A stretch of DNA of 36,328 nt, from assembly GCA_029941885.1 (NCBI GenBank), contig JAPYTP010000043.1:1-36328 (forward strand). The letters are read 5' to 3'. Below, piece by piece: positions 1 to 7,996 of this stretch. Every line of letters begins with the position of its first letter. Positions within the stretch are counted from its first letter, which is position 1. Origin of the DNA: Myxococcota bacterium. Lineage in GTDB: Bacteria; Myxococcota_A; UBA9160; UBA4427. The position numbers were made by a program, and so were the translations under genes. A model generated the notes under the pieces. That model was not told where the DNA came from. It made no database searches and saw only the letters and a list, made by a program, of their open reading frames with translations.

Positions 1-353
1 CCTGGATGCAGAGGTCATGCAACAGCTTGTGGCGATGAAGCGACCGCCGGTTCGGTCCTCGGCGAGATCGCTCTTGTGCCCATTCGGGGCCGCGTGGCTT
101 CGGAGCAGTCCTCCTCCCCGGCGTGCGTACCCGGGGCGACCGATCGGGTTCCGCGCGAGGGTCCGAGAACGCTCCGCCGGGAATTCTCGCGCACACCAGG
201 GGGTACGCAGTCTCGTGACCCAAATCGGTGCCAATAAACGTGAAAGTCGGCCGGGGAGTCTGCGAAGGCAGCGCCGTAGGATGGACGTCCTGGAACACCG
301 CGAAATGGATGCCGTCGCAGGGGGCTTCGAACTACGCCGGGGGTGGGACTGAG
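1..353. other. Left-edge stretch with no convincing gene
   Basis: Open frames cross this stretch on both strands, but the translations are rich in Arg, Pro and Ser and show no recognisable motif. They look like the random open frames expected of GC-rich DNA. The first bases could be the tail of a gene outside the window, but no frame reads as a protein end. It contains the upstream region of the DMT transporter gene. I see no clear promoter hexamers or hairpin. Confidence 0.4.
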
Positions 354-1214
354 ATGCCCGCTCTCGAGGCCGACGGGCTCACGATCTCGCTGATTCTTCT
401 CGCGGCACTGCTCCACGCGAGCTGGAACGGGCTGACCAAGGCGAGCGAGGATCCCCTCGTCAATGTCGCGGTCGTCACGACGACGGGCGGTGTCCTCGCG
501 CTCCCGTGGATGTTCATCCTGCCGCTGCCGAGCGGCGAGACCTGGGTCTGGCTCGGGTTCTCGGCCATGATTCATTTCGTCTATCAGCTCTCCCTCGCGC
601 GCATGTACCAGTTGGGCGATCTAAGCCAGGTCTATCCGATCGCACGCGGGTTGGCGCCACTCGGCGTTGCGGGTCTGGGTGTGCTCTTCGCGCACGAAGG
701 CCTGCAAGCGCATCAGACGCTAGGTCTACTCGTCGCGTCCTCCGCGATCATCGTCCTCGGACGATCGGGCTCGCCGCGAGAATCGAGTCGCGCCGCGATC
801 GGGATGGCGCTCGTGACAGCCGTTCTGATTGGGGCCTATACGTTTTCCGATGCGCAGGGGGTGCGCTCGGCCGATCGGGCCGAGCATTTCATCGTCTGGT
901 CATTTTTTCTGGGCAGCGTTCCCTTCGCGTTGACGACTGTCGCGATCAGGGGACGCGCGGGGCTCGTCGCCCTGCGCCGCGATGGGATGCGCGCCGTGGG
1001 GGGGGGCGTCATGGCGACGATCGGATACGGAATCGCGCTCTGGGCGATGTCCCGTGCACCGATGGCTTCCGTCGCTTCACTGCGAGAAACGAGTGTACTC
1101 TTCGCGGCGCTGATCGGAACGCGGCTGCTCGGGGAATCCTTCGGGCGCACGCGAGTTCTGGCGGCAATCTTGTTGGTTTTCGGACTCGTCCTGGTTCAGC
1201 TGCAATCGGGCTGA
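354..1214 (+). CDS. DMT/EamA-type inner-membrane transporter
   Basis: A 286-residue, very hydrophobic protein of the drug/metabolite transporter type, expected in the inner membrane with about ten helices in two repeated halves; the substrate cannot be told from sequence. The first helix begins near residue 8 and contains the motif HASWNGLTK, typical of one EamA-like group; the last helix ends close to the C-terminus. The frame is open upstream to a GTG at 228, but the extra 42 residues are Gly/Trp-rich and unlike a transporter N-terminus, so I chose the ATG at 354. The gene ends 16 bases before the start of a decayed peptidase gene, so the two were probably once co-transcribed. The family is clear; the function is not. 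Confidence 0.8.
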   Translation: MPALEADGLTISLILLAALLHASWNGLTKASEDPLVNVAVVTTTGGVLALPWMFILPLPSGETWVWLGFSAMIHFVYQLSLARMYQLGDLSQVYPIARGLAPLGVAGLGVLFAHEGLQAHQTLGLLVASSAIIVLGRSGSPRESSRAAIGMALVTAVLIGAYTFSDAQGVRSADRAEHFIVWSFFLGSVPFALTTVAIRGRAGLVALRRDGMRAVGGGVMATIGYGIALWAMSRAPMASVASLRETSVLFAALIGTRLLGESFGRTRVLAAILLVFGLVLVQLQSG

Positions 1215-1230
1215 GGAGTACCCTGGCAGA

Positions 1231-2128
1231 ATGACGAACCCCGATGAAATCCTTCGACGAGTCGATGCAGGATTCGAGGTGCGTGTCGGCGAGTTGATCG
1301 AACTGGCCCGGATTCTGGGTGTTTCGGCGGTGGGATTTCCTGCGACGGAGGTTCGGCGATCCGCGCAGGCCGTCGCGTCGCTGCTCTCGGATTCCGGTTT
1401 CGAAGAGGTGGAGGTCCTCGACCAGGGCGATGCGCACCCGTATGTCGTGGGGTTCTGGCTGGCTGCGGGAGCCGATGCGCCGACGCTCCTGCTCTACGCC
1501 CATCACGACGTACAACCGCCGGGGCGACAATCGCATTGGCGGAGTCCGGCCTTCGAACCCACCCGGATCGAGAGTGAGGGTGAGGCGAGTCATCTCTCGG
1601 GTTTCCTGCGCGCGCACCACGAACGCTTGCGGGCCGATGTGCTCGTCCTTTCGGATACTGCAAATCTCGCGACGGGGATCCCCTCCTTGACGACGAGTCT
1701 ACGTGGAATCCTGAACGTCAACGTTCGGGTCCGTGCGCTCGACCATCCTGTCCATAGTGGGATGTGGGGTGGCCCCGTTCCCGATGCCACGAGCGCGTTG
1801 GTCCGAATCCTGGGGTGTCGAGGTGGATATCGACGTCGAAGCCGCGGTCGGTGGATGGCGAACCGAGCCAGAGGGTCCTGTGTTCGCAGCGGCGGAACGA
1901 GCGCTTCGCAGGGGATACGAACGAGCCCCGGTCTATATCGGCTGTGGCGGGGGAATTCCCTTCGTGGCGCCCTTCGTCGAGGTGTTGGGAGGCATTCCTG
2001 CGCTTCTGCTCGGGTTGGAGGATCCGATCTGCAATGCCCATGGCGAGAACGAGAGTCTCGACCTGGCGGATTTTCGCAGGGCGCTTCGTGCAGCGGCGAT
2101 GCTCTTCCACGAGATCGGCGCGGGATGA
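1231..2128 (+). pseudogene. Remnant of an M20-family metallopeptidase gene
   Basis: Three blocks of an M20 (carboxypeptidase/dipeptidase-like) enzyme are recognisable. Frame 1 from 1231 gives an N-terminus with the metal-binding motif YAHHDVQP (about residues 89-96), then jumps at about 1565-1575 from FEPTRI directly to GEASHLSGFL. The usual segment carrying the second metal ligand (DDK) and catalytic Glu pair (EE) is absent. The motif HSGMWGGPVPDA follows. At about 1808-1820 homology moves to frame 2, where VGGWRTEPEGPVFAA, IGCGGGIPFV and CNAHGENE form a normal M20 C-terminus ending with TGA at 2126-2128. Compared with the usual length near 450 residues, roughly 50 and 130 codons appear lost, mostly from the dimerisation domain in the second case. 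The frame-1 tail (to 2214) is nonsense. A GAGGAG ribosome site remains at 1213-1218. The product would be inactive; an assembly error is the alternative. Confidence 0.8.
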
Positions 2129-2280
2129 CTGAGTGGCCACGGGTCGTTCATCCCTCTCGGCGTAGACTGCCGAAATCGCCCAACACCGGGCCTGTATCAT
2201 TGATTCCACATTAGAGCCCCCCGCCGGTGGGTGGATCGCTGCGCTAAGGTGGTCGCGCCTCAGAACCGATCGGGAATCCC

Positions 2281-2286
2281 AGGGAG
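2281..2286 (+). promoter_or_regulatory. Ribosome binding site of aconitase
   Basis: AGGGAG lies nine bases before the ATG at 2296 and fixes that start. Confidence 0.6.
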
Positions 2287-2295
2287 ATCCGAATC

Positions 2296-4614
2296 ATGTC
2301 AGCCACTTCGAGCCAGAAAACCACGAATAAGAGTGTCCTCGCCACGACACCCGAGCTCGTCCAGAACACCTACGACATGCTCAACAGGAACCTCGAGATA
2401 ATTCGTGATCGCCTCGGCCGACCGCTCACCTACGCCGAGAAGATCCTGCTCGGTCATCTCGATGATCCTCGTGGACAGGAGCTCTACGCCGGCGACTCCT
2501 ATCTGTTGCTTCGCCCCGATCGCGTCGCGATGCAGGACGCGACGGCGCAGATGGCGCTGCTCCAATTCATGCAAGCGGGTCGCGATGAAACTGCGGTCCC
2601 TTCGACGGTCCACTGCGACCATCTGATCCAGGCCTATCAGGGAGCCGATGCGGACATGCAGGCCGCGCGCACGACCAATGCCGAGGTCTACGACTTTCTG
2701 CGCTCCTGCTGCGCCCGCTATGGACTCGGTTTCTGGGGCCCAGGCGCCGGGATCATCCATCAGGTCGTTCTCGAGAAATACGCATTTCCTGGTGGCATGA
2801 TGATCGGGACGGATTCGCATACGCCTAACGCCGGTGGCCTCGGGATGTTCGCATGTGGTGTCGGCGGCGCGGACGCGGTTGATGTCATGGCAGGCTTTCC
2901 CTGGGAGGTGCTCTACCCGAAGCTCGTGGGTGTGCATCTCACAGGACAGCTCTCGGGCTGGGCCTCGCCGAAGGACGTGATCCTCAAGGTCTGTGACATC
3001 TTGACCGTGAAAGGCGGAACCAATCGTGTCGTCGAGTATTTCGGTGACGGGGTCGGCTCCCTGTCGTGCACGGGTAAAGGCACGATCACGAACATGGGCG
3101 CTGAACTCGGTGCGACGACGTCGATCTTTCCCTTCGACGAGCGGATGGCGACTTATCTCAAGGCGACCGAGCGAAGCGAACTCGCGGATCTCGCGAATGC
3201 GAATCTCGACCTGCTGACGCCGGACCCCGACGTGATCGCCAATCCCGACGGCTATTTCGACGAGATCATCGAGATCGATCTCTCCACCCTCGAGCCACAT
3301 ATCGTCGGCCCGCACACACCGGACCTGGCACGACCCGTCTCGAAGATGGGCGAGGACGCGAAGGCCAACGATTATCCCGTCGAACTTTCTTCGGTGCTCA
3401 TCGGGAGCTGCACGAATTCCTCCTACGAGGACTTCTCGCGAGCCGCCGATATCGCGCGCCAGGCCGCGCAGCACGGGGCGAAGGTAAAGGCGAAGCTGTG
3501 GTGCTCGCCGGGCTCCGAGCAGGTCGACGAGACCGTGAGTCGAGACGGCCAGAAGGAAGCCCTCGAGTCCGTTGGCGCGGTCGTTCTCGCCAACGCCTGT
3601 GGACCCTGCATCGGCCAATGGAAGCGCGACGATATCGAAGACGGTCAGCCGAACTCAATACTGAGCTCTTTCAACCGGAATTTCCCGAAGCGCAATGACG
3701 GCAACCCCTCGACCCTCTCCTTCATCGGAAGTCCCGAAATCTGCGTCGCATACGCGCTCGCGGGCACCCTCGACTTCGACCCTGCCACCGGAGAGATCGA
3801 GGCCGCAAACGGAACGCGCTTCAAGCTCGATCCGCCTGGGCCGGCGCCAGAGATTCCCGACCGGGGCTTCGTGATCAGTTTCGGAGGCTATGAGGATCCG
3901 CCGCCGGCAGACGAACGCAGCTCGGTGGTCGTCGAAGTCGCTCCCGAGAGCGAACGGCTGCAGCTGCTCGAACCCTTCTCTGCCTGGGAGGGGGGCGACT
4001 ACGAGAAACTTCCGCTCCTGCTCAAGGCCAAGGGAAAGTGTACGACGGACCATATCTCGATGGCCGGCCCCTGGCTCAAGTTCCGCGGCCATCTCGACAA
4101 CATCTCGGATAACTGCTTCATCGGCGCGATCAACGCGTTCACCGACGATGCGGGCGAGGGAAAGAACATCGAGACCGGAGAGACAGGCGTTGGCTTCCCG
4201 GCGGTCGCTCGTGACTACAAGGCGCGCGGGCTCAGGTGGGTCGTCGTTGGCGACGAGAATTACGGAGAGGGCTCGAGTCGCGAACATGCGGCCATGGAGC
4301 CGCGCCATCTCGGTGCGGCGGCGGTGATCGTTCGGAGCTTCGCCCGGATTCACCAGTCGAATCTGAAGAAGCAGGGCGTTTTGCCGCTCACCTTCGTCGA
4401 CCCCGCCGACTATGACAAGATCCTCGAGACGGATCGAATCAGCATCCTCGGCCTTGCGGAGCTCGCTCCCGACAGGAATGTCGATGTCGTCGTTCATCAC
4501 GAGGATGGCAGCGAGGATCGATTCGAGGTCGCTCAGACACTCAACGACGAGCAGATCGAATGGTTCAAGGCGGGCTCGGCGCTGAACCTGCTGCGTGCGC
4601 AGTCCAGCGAGTAG
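2296..4614 (+). CDS. acn: Aconitate hydratase, mitochondrial-type
   Basis: A 772-residue aconitase, the TCA-cycle enzyme that isomerises citrate to isocitrate through cis-aconitate, in the cytoplasm. The swivelling-domain order is standard: substrate and cluster domains 1-3 first, then a linker near residue 515-570, then domain 4 with [10 protein letters not shown] and [17 protein letters not shown]. The 4Fe-4S ligands are visible as Cys in IGSCTNSS and the pair in [10 protein letters not shown]. Length and motifs ([23 protein letters not shown]) match the mitochondrial ACO2 type rather than the longer bacterial AcnA (about 890) or AcnB. The gene stands alone, with a good Shine-Dalgarno, and is convergent with the downstream membrane-protein gene. 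No key residue is missing. Identification is secure. Confidence 0.97.
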   Translation: MSATSSQKTTNKSVLATTPELVQNTYDMLNRNLEIIRDRLGRPLTYAEKILLGHLDDPRGQELYAGDSYLLLRPDRVAMQDATAQMALLQFMQAGRDETAVPSTVHCDHLIQAYQGADADMQAARTTNAEVYDFLRSCCARYGLGFWGPGAGIIHQVVLEKYAFPGGMMIGTDSHTPNAGGLGMFACGVGGADAVDVMAGFPWEVLYPKLVGVHLTGQLSGWASPKDVILKVCDILTVKGGTNRVVEYFGDGVGSLSCTGKGTITNMGAELGATTSIFPFDERMATYLKATERSELADLANANLDLLTPDPDVIANPDGYFDEIIEIDLSTLEPHIVGPHTPDLARPVSKMGEDAKANDYPVELSSVLIGSCTNSSYEDFSRAADIARQAAQHGAKVKAKLWCSPGSEQVDETVSRDGQKEALESVGAVVLANACGPCIGQWKRDDIEDGQPNSILSSFNRNFPKRNDGNPSTLSFIGSPEICVAYALAGTLDFDPATGEIEAANGTRFKLDPPGPAPEIPDRGFVISFGGYEDPPPADERSSVVVEVAPESERLQLLEPFSAWEGGDYEKLPLLLKAKGKCTTDHISMAGPWLKFRGHLDNISDNCFIGAINAFTDDAGEGKNIETGETGVGFPAVARDYKARGLRWVVVGDENYGEGSSREHAAMEPRHLGAAAVIVRSFARIHQSNLKKQGVLPLTFVDPADYDKILETDRISILGLAELAPDRNVDVVVHHEDGSEDRFEVAQTLNDEQIEWFKAGSALNLLRAQSSE

Positions 4615-4641
4615 TCCCGCGTCGCGAAAGACCCAGGCGGC

Positions 4642-5349
4642 TCAGTCTGTCTCCGGATCCGCCGTGGACTTCGGGACGAAGATGTCGCGGAGCCACGCAC
4701 GTCCGCCGGGGAACGCGAGGGGAACTCCGAGTGCGAGGGCGAATACGACGAGTGGGGCCGCGAGGCTCGACCAGCTCGCGTCCGCCAACCCGTTTCCGAA
4801 ATAGGCGAAGATCGCCGCCCGAATCAGTCCACCGGCAAAGGCGGACACGACGAAGCTCAGGACGGGCATGGCTGTCCAGCCCGCGGCGGCGTGAAGCGGA
4901 GAGAGAGGGGAGACGGGGTAGCCGCAGGCGAGCGCGAAGGCGACGGCGCCCGTGCGACGGCTCGTGAATTGAAGGAGTCCGCGGACACGGGGGCCGAGCT
5001 GTTTTTCGATGACGTCGCGCCCGGCATAGCGAGCCACTCCGAAAAGGAACAGGCCCGAGATCATCAGTCCCGTTCCGCCAACGATCGCACCTACGACCGT
5101 CCCGAAACAGAGACCCGCGGCGATCAACACGACCTGGGAGGGCAGCCAGAGAAGAGATCGTCCGGCGACCACGAAGATGAAGAGTAGGGGGGCCATCGGC
5201 CCGAGGCCGTTTGCGAAGTGCCGAACCGAATCGACGTCGAGCTCGATTCCGAGGCGCTCTCGAGCCCACCCGCCGACGGCGAAGGTAAAGGACAGGATCG
5301 CAAAGGCGATGAGTAGGCGCCGAAGCGTCGAGGGCATGCACCGGAGCAT
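4642..5349 (-). CDS. TVP38/TMEM64-like (DedA superfamily) membrane protein
   Basis: A 235-residue membrane protein with a VTT (SNARE-associated/DedA) core. A signal-anchor-like helix spans about residues 10-28. A re-entrant/helix pair follows around the LWLPSQVVLIAAGLCFG stretch, then the conserved Gly/Pro region CGYPVSPLSPLHAAAG and two C-terminal helices. Members are thought to move lipids such as undecaprenyl phosphate or phospholipids across the inner membrane, but this member's substrate is unknown. The frame is open far upstream (to 6588), but that region is antisense to other genes, so I start at the ATG at 5349; the ATG at 5337 is nearly as good. It is divergent from the lipid-kinase-like gene, with under 100 bases between starts, so a shared promoter region and a lipid theme are plausible. 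Confidence 0.8.
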   Translation of the reverse strand: MLRCMPSTLRRLLIAFAILSFTFAVGGWARERLGIELDVDSVRHFANGLGPMAPLLFIFVVAGRSLLWLPSQVVLIAAGLCFGTVVGAIVGGTGLMISGLFLFGVARYAGRDVIEKQLGPRVRGLLQFTSRRTGAVAFALACGYPVSPLSPLHAAAGWTAMPVLSFVVSAFAGGLIRAAIFAYFGNGLADASWSSLAAPLVVFALALGVPLAFPGGRAWLRDIFVPKSTADPETD

Positions 5350-5436
5350 ATCCACTTCGTGTCCCGAGTACCGGTCGTGGTTCCGCGGCCCCGGTTCCGG
5401 TGGTCCGTGGCCAAGCGAGTTCGGTACCGTGGCGGT

Positions 5437-6396
5437 GTGCCGAGCAAGACTCTCGTTATCCTGAATCCTGCGAGTGCAGCGGGCTCGACCGGTCGCCGCC
5501 GGCGGGAGGTTCTTCACAAGGTCGAATCCGTCTTCGGATGGGTCGATCTGGAGGTGACTCTGGCGCCGGGGGACGCGCTCCGCATCGCGCGGCAGGCGGT
5601 GGAGCGCGGGGTCGATCGGATTCTCGTTGCGGGCGGAGACGGCACGACGAGTGAGATCGTGTCCGGGATTCTCTCCGTCTCGTCGCCGGTCGCTTCGAGG
5701 CCGGCACTCGGGCTTCTGCCCTTCGGGTCGGGATGGGATCTCGCCCGTTCGCTCGGCTTGCCTCGGCAATTCGATGAGGCACTCGACGTCATTGCTCGAA
5801 ACCGACGGCGGCGAATCGATGCCGGGCGGGTGGAATATCGCGACTCGACCGGCCGCCCCCGCACTCACTTCTTCGTGAATGAGGCGAGCGCGGGGCTGTC
5901 GGGGGCCACGGTGCAACGGGTCGGGGTCTTTGCAAAGCGTTTCGGGCCGCGGCTCGGCTTCGTCGCAGGCGCGATCGCCACGATTGCGACCCATCAGCCG
6001 GTCGACGTGGCGGTGGAGATCGATGGCGACCGACTCTACGAGGGTCCGGTGTCGATGATCGTGGCCGCGAACGGATGCTATTTTGGAGCCGGGATGCGCG
6101 TTGCGCCGAACGCGCGAGTGGATGATGGGCTGTTGGAGATTGTGGTCATCCGCGGGCTGCCGGTGCCCCGCTTGCTCGCGAATCTGCCGCGCCTGTATCT
6201 GGGCCGCCATGGTCGCCACTCTGCCGTTTCCTTTCACGCGGCTCGGAGCCTGCAAGTGCTTCCGAAAGAGGGGTCGGCGCCAATCGACCTGGATGGGGAG
6301 GCAGTTGGCGGGCTGCCGCTGCGAGCGGACGTGATTCCCGGGGCGATCGAGATCTTCGCGCCCGTAGCGCCGACCTCCTCGGGCGCACCCGAGTGA
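5437..6396 (+). CDS. Diacylglycerol-kinase-family lipid kinase (YegS/DagK-like)
   Basis: A 319-residue protein with the DAGK catalytic fold. NPASAAGSTGR opens the domain, the nucleotide motif GGDGTTSEI sits at about residues 66-74, and the second motif reads LPFGSGWDLAR at about 94-104. Most family members have GTGND there; this one has Trp in place of Asn. FFVNEASAGLSG and a C-terminal DLDGEAVGGLPL beta-strand motif complete the fold. It should phosphorylate a diacylglycerol, sphingoid or polyprenol-type lipid at the membrane. I chose the GTG at 5437 because family members start about seven residues before the NPAS motif; a GTG at 5359 would add an Arg-rich 26-residue leader. The stop overlaps the next start as GTGA, so the queuosine-salvage gene is translationally coupled. 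Confidence 0.85.
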   Translation: MPSKTLVILNPASAAGSTGRRRREVLHKVESVFGWVDLEVTLAPGDALRIARQAVERGVDRILVAGGDGTTSEIVSGILSVSSPVASRPALGLLPFGSGWDLARSLGLPRQFDEALDVIARNRRRRIDAGRVEYRDSTGRPRTHFFVNEASAGLSGATVQRVGVFAKRFGPRLGFVAGAIATIATHQPVDVAVEIDGDRLYEGPVSMIVAANGCYFGAGMRVAPNARVDDGLLEIVVIRGLPVPRLLANLPRLYLGRHGRHSAVSFHAARSLQVLPKEGSAPIDLDGEAVGGLPLRADVIPGAIEIFAPVAPTSSGAPE

Positions 6397-7373
6397 ACGG
6401 AACCCCCGGCACGATCGGGCTCTTCGAAGAGATCCGGATGGGCGCCGCAGAAGTGACACGCCGTGCTCGCTTCGTATGGATCGACGAGGCGGGGCTGGAT
6501 TCCTTCGCACGGAAGCTCGCCGAAGCGGAATGGCCGGTGGTAGACCAGAATCCCGCCGATCATTTCGAGGGCGATGCGAGAACGACACTCGCGTTCACAC
6601 TGCTCCTCGACGCCATCAACTTCGGATCGGGATGGTTTCCGGTACTCGAGAAGCGAAGCGGAATGTCCGGATATCAGACGGTCGCGACGGCCTGCCGCGA
6701 GCGATTCCGAGTGAACGGCAGTCCGTCGGGTGCCGAACTTCGCGAGGTGACCCCCGGCTGGATGGCCGAGATGTTGGGTCAGGACTCGTCCAATCCTGAA
6801 GTTGCGGAACTGATGACGCTCTTTGCGGAGGCTTGGCGTGATTTCGGGGACTGGTTGGGCGCCCTGCACGGAGACCTGTTCGAGTCCGTCGTTCTGAAGG
6901 CGCGATATTCGGCGGAAAGGTTGGTGAACTCGCTCGCAGAGATGCCTCTCTATCGGGATGTCTCCCGCTACGAAGAACTCGAGATCCCGCTCTACAAGCG
7001 GGCTCAGATCACGGCGGCGGATCTGCATCGGGCCTTCGGAGACGAGTCTCTGGGACGTTTCGACGATCTCGATCGGCTGACGCTTTTCGCGGACAATCTC
7101 GTTCCCCACGTGCTCCGCTGTCGGGGCGTGCTCCGATACGACGGCGAACTCGCCCTGCGGATCGCGCGCGGGGAGCGACTGCGGGTGGGATCGATCGAAG
7201 AGGTTGAGATTCGTGCCGTCGCCCTCGATGCGGTCGAGCATCTGGTCGCTGCGCTCGCCTCACGCGGGCGCCCGACCAGCGCCTACGCCCTCGATCAATT
7301 GCTCTGGGATGCAGGGCAGGCACCGGAAATCAAGGCGACGCCCCGTCATCGAGCCCGCTGTTCGTTCTACTGA
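6393..7373 (+). CDS. Queuosine salvage protein, Qng1/DUF2419 family
   Basis: A 326-residue member of the queuosine-salvage family (human C9orf64/QNG1; DUF2419). Characterised members release the queuine base from queuosine 5'-monophosphate (or queuosine) so it can be re-used for tRNA wobble modification. Family hallmarks are visible: DAINFGSGWFP at residues 73-83, LYKRAQITAADLHRAF near 206-221, FADNLVPHVL soon after, YALDQLLWDAGQ near the C-terminus, and a final RARCSFY close to the usual C-terminal signature. The start is the GTG at 6393, overlapping the preceding stop by four bases (GTGA). No other queuosine genes are present in the window. The family is confident; which nucleoside form it uses is not. 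Confidence 0.88.
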   Translation: MNGTPGTIGLFEEIRMGAAEVTRRARFVWIDEAGLDSFARKLAEAEWPVVDQNPADHFEGDARTTLAFTLLLDAINFGSGWFPVLEKRSGMSGYQTVATACRERFRVNGSPSGAELREVTPGWMAEMLGQDSSNPEVAELMTLFAEAWRDFGDWLGALHGDLFESVVLKARYSAERLVNSLAEMPLYRDVSRYEELEIPLYKRAQITAADLHRAFGDESLGRFDDLDRLTLFADNLVPHVLRCRGVLRYDGELALRIARGERLRVGSIEEVEIRAVALDAVEHLVAALASRGRPTSAYALDQLLWDAGQAPEIKATPRHRARCSFY

Positions 7374-7450
7374 GAGTACCGCGACGGCCAGCTCGGTGGA
7401 CGTCCCTGCGCGGGTGAGCCGCGATTGCGAGTCGAGCTAGGCTCTCGGCG

Positions 7451-7954
7451 ATGAAGGTTTTCGACGGAAATTTCTGGATCGTGTTCGGTCTCCTGATCAT
7501 CTTGTGCGGTCTCGCGATAGGACGGGGCGGCACTCCACTGCTCAGTGAGGCCCTCGGGAGTGGGGCACGCCTGTTTCTGCGTTTTGGCGCGGTGATCTTC
7601 CTGTCCTTTCTGGTTGCGGGTCTGGCGGAATCGTTGATGCCGCGGGAATGGGTCGCGTCCGCACTCGGCGAGGATTCCGGCTGGAAGGGGCTCCTCCTGG
7701 CCTCTGCCGCGGGCGCCATCACTCCGGCGGGTCCTTTCGTTTCGATGCCCCTCGCTGTTGGAATGCTGCGTTCGGGGGCAGCGCCCGCCGCGGTCATCAC
7801 CTTCCTGTCCGCGTGGAGCTTGCTCGCGATTCATCGGCTGATCGCGTGGGAGATCCCGATTCTCGGGGCCTCCTTCGCGCTCACACGGTGGGCCCTCTGC
7901 CTCGTCCTGCCGGTGTTGGTCGGGGCGTTGGCCCGGGTCCTCTTCAGGACCTAG
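7451..7954 (+). CDS. Small YraQ/DUF318-like permease
   Basis: A 167-residue protein of four to five hydrophobic helices. The motif AAGAITPAGPFVSMPLAVGM (about residues 90-109) resembles the core of YraQ/UPF0718 predicted permeases, and the size suits a half-length member that would need to dimerise. The substrate is unknown; relatives include ArsP-like organoarsenical exporters, but nothing here points to arsenic. The gene follows the queuosine-salvage gene by 77 bases and is convergent with the next gene. The ATG at 7451 lacks a strong Shine-Dalgarno but is immediately followed by a signal-anchor-like helix. Confidence 0.7.
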   Translation: MKVFDGNFWIVFGLLIILCGLAIGRGGTPLLSEALGSGARLFLRFGAVIFLSFLVAGLAESLMPREWVASALGEDSGWKGLLLASAAGAITPAGPFVSMPLAVGMLRSGAAPAAVITFLSAWSLLAIHRLIAWEIPILGASFALTRWALCLVLPVLVGALARVLFRT

Positions 7955-7996
7955 CGCCGGTTCTTTCGGGACCGCGATCTGTTCGAGGATCCCCGA

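Noticed and set aside
15-575. Minus-strand open frame across the left edge and the DMT gene
   Set aside because: Arg/Pro-rich translation with no motif; most of it is antisense to a clear transporter gene.
2299-3618. 439-codon minus-strand open frame
   Set aside because: Entirely antisense to the aconitase gene; its composition is that of a GC-rich shadow.
5350-6588. Long N-terminal extension of the TVP38-like protein
   Set aside because: The extension is antisense to the lipid kinase and queuosine-salvage genes and lacks membrane or family features.
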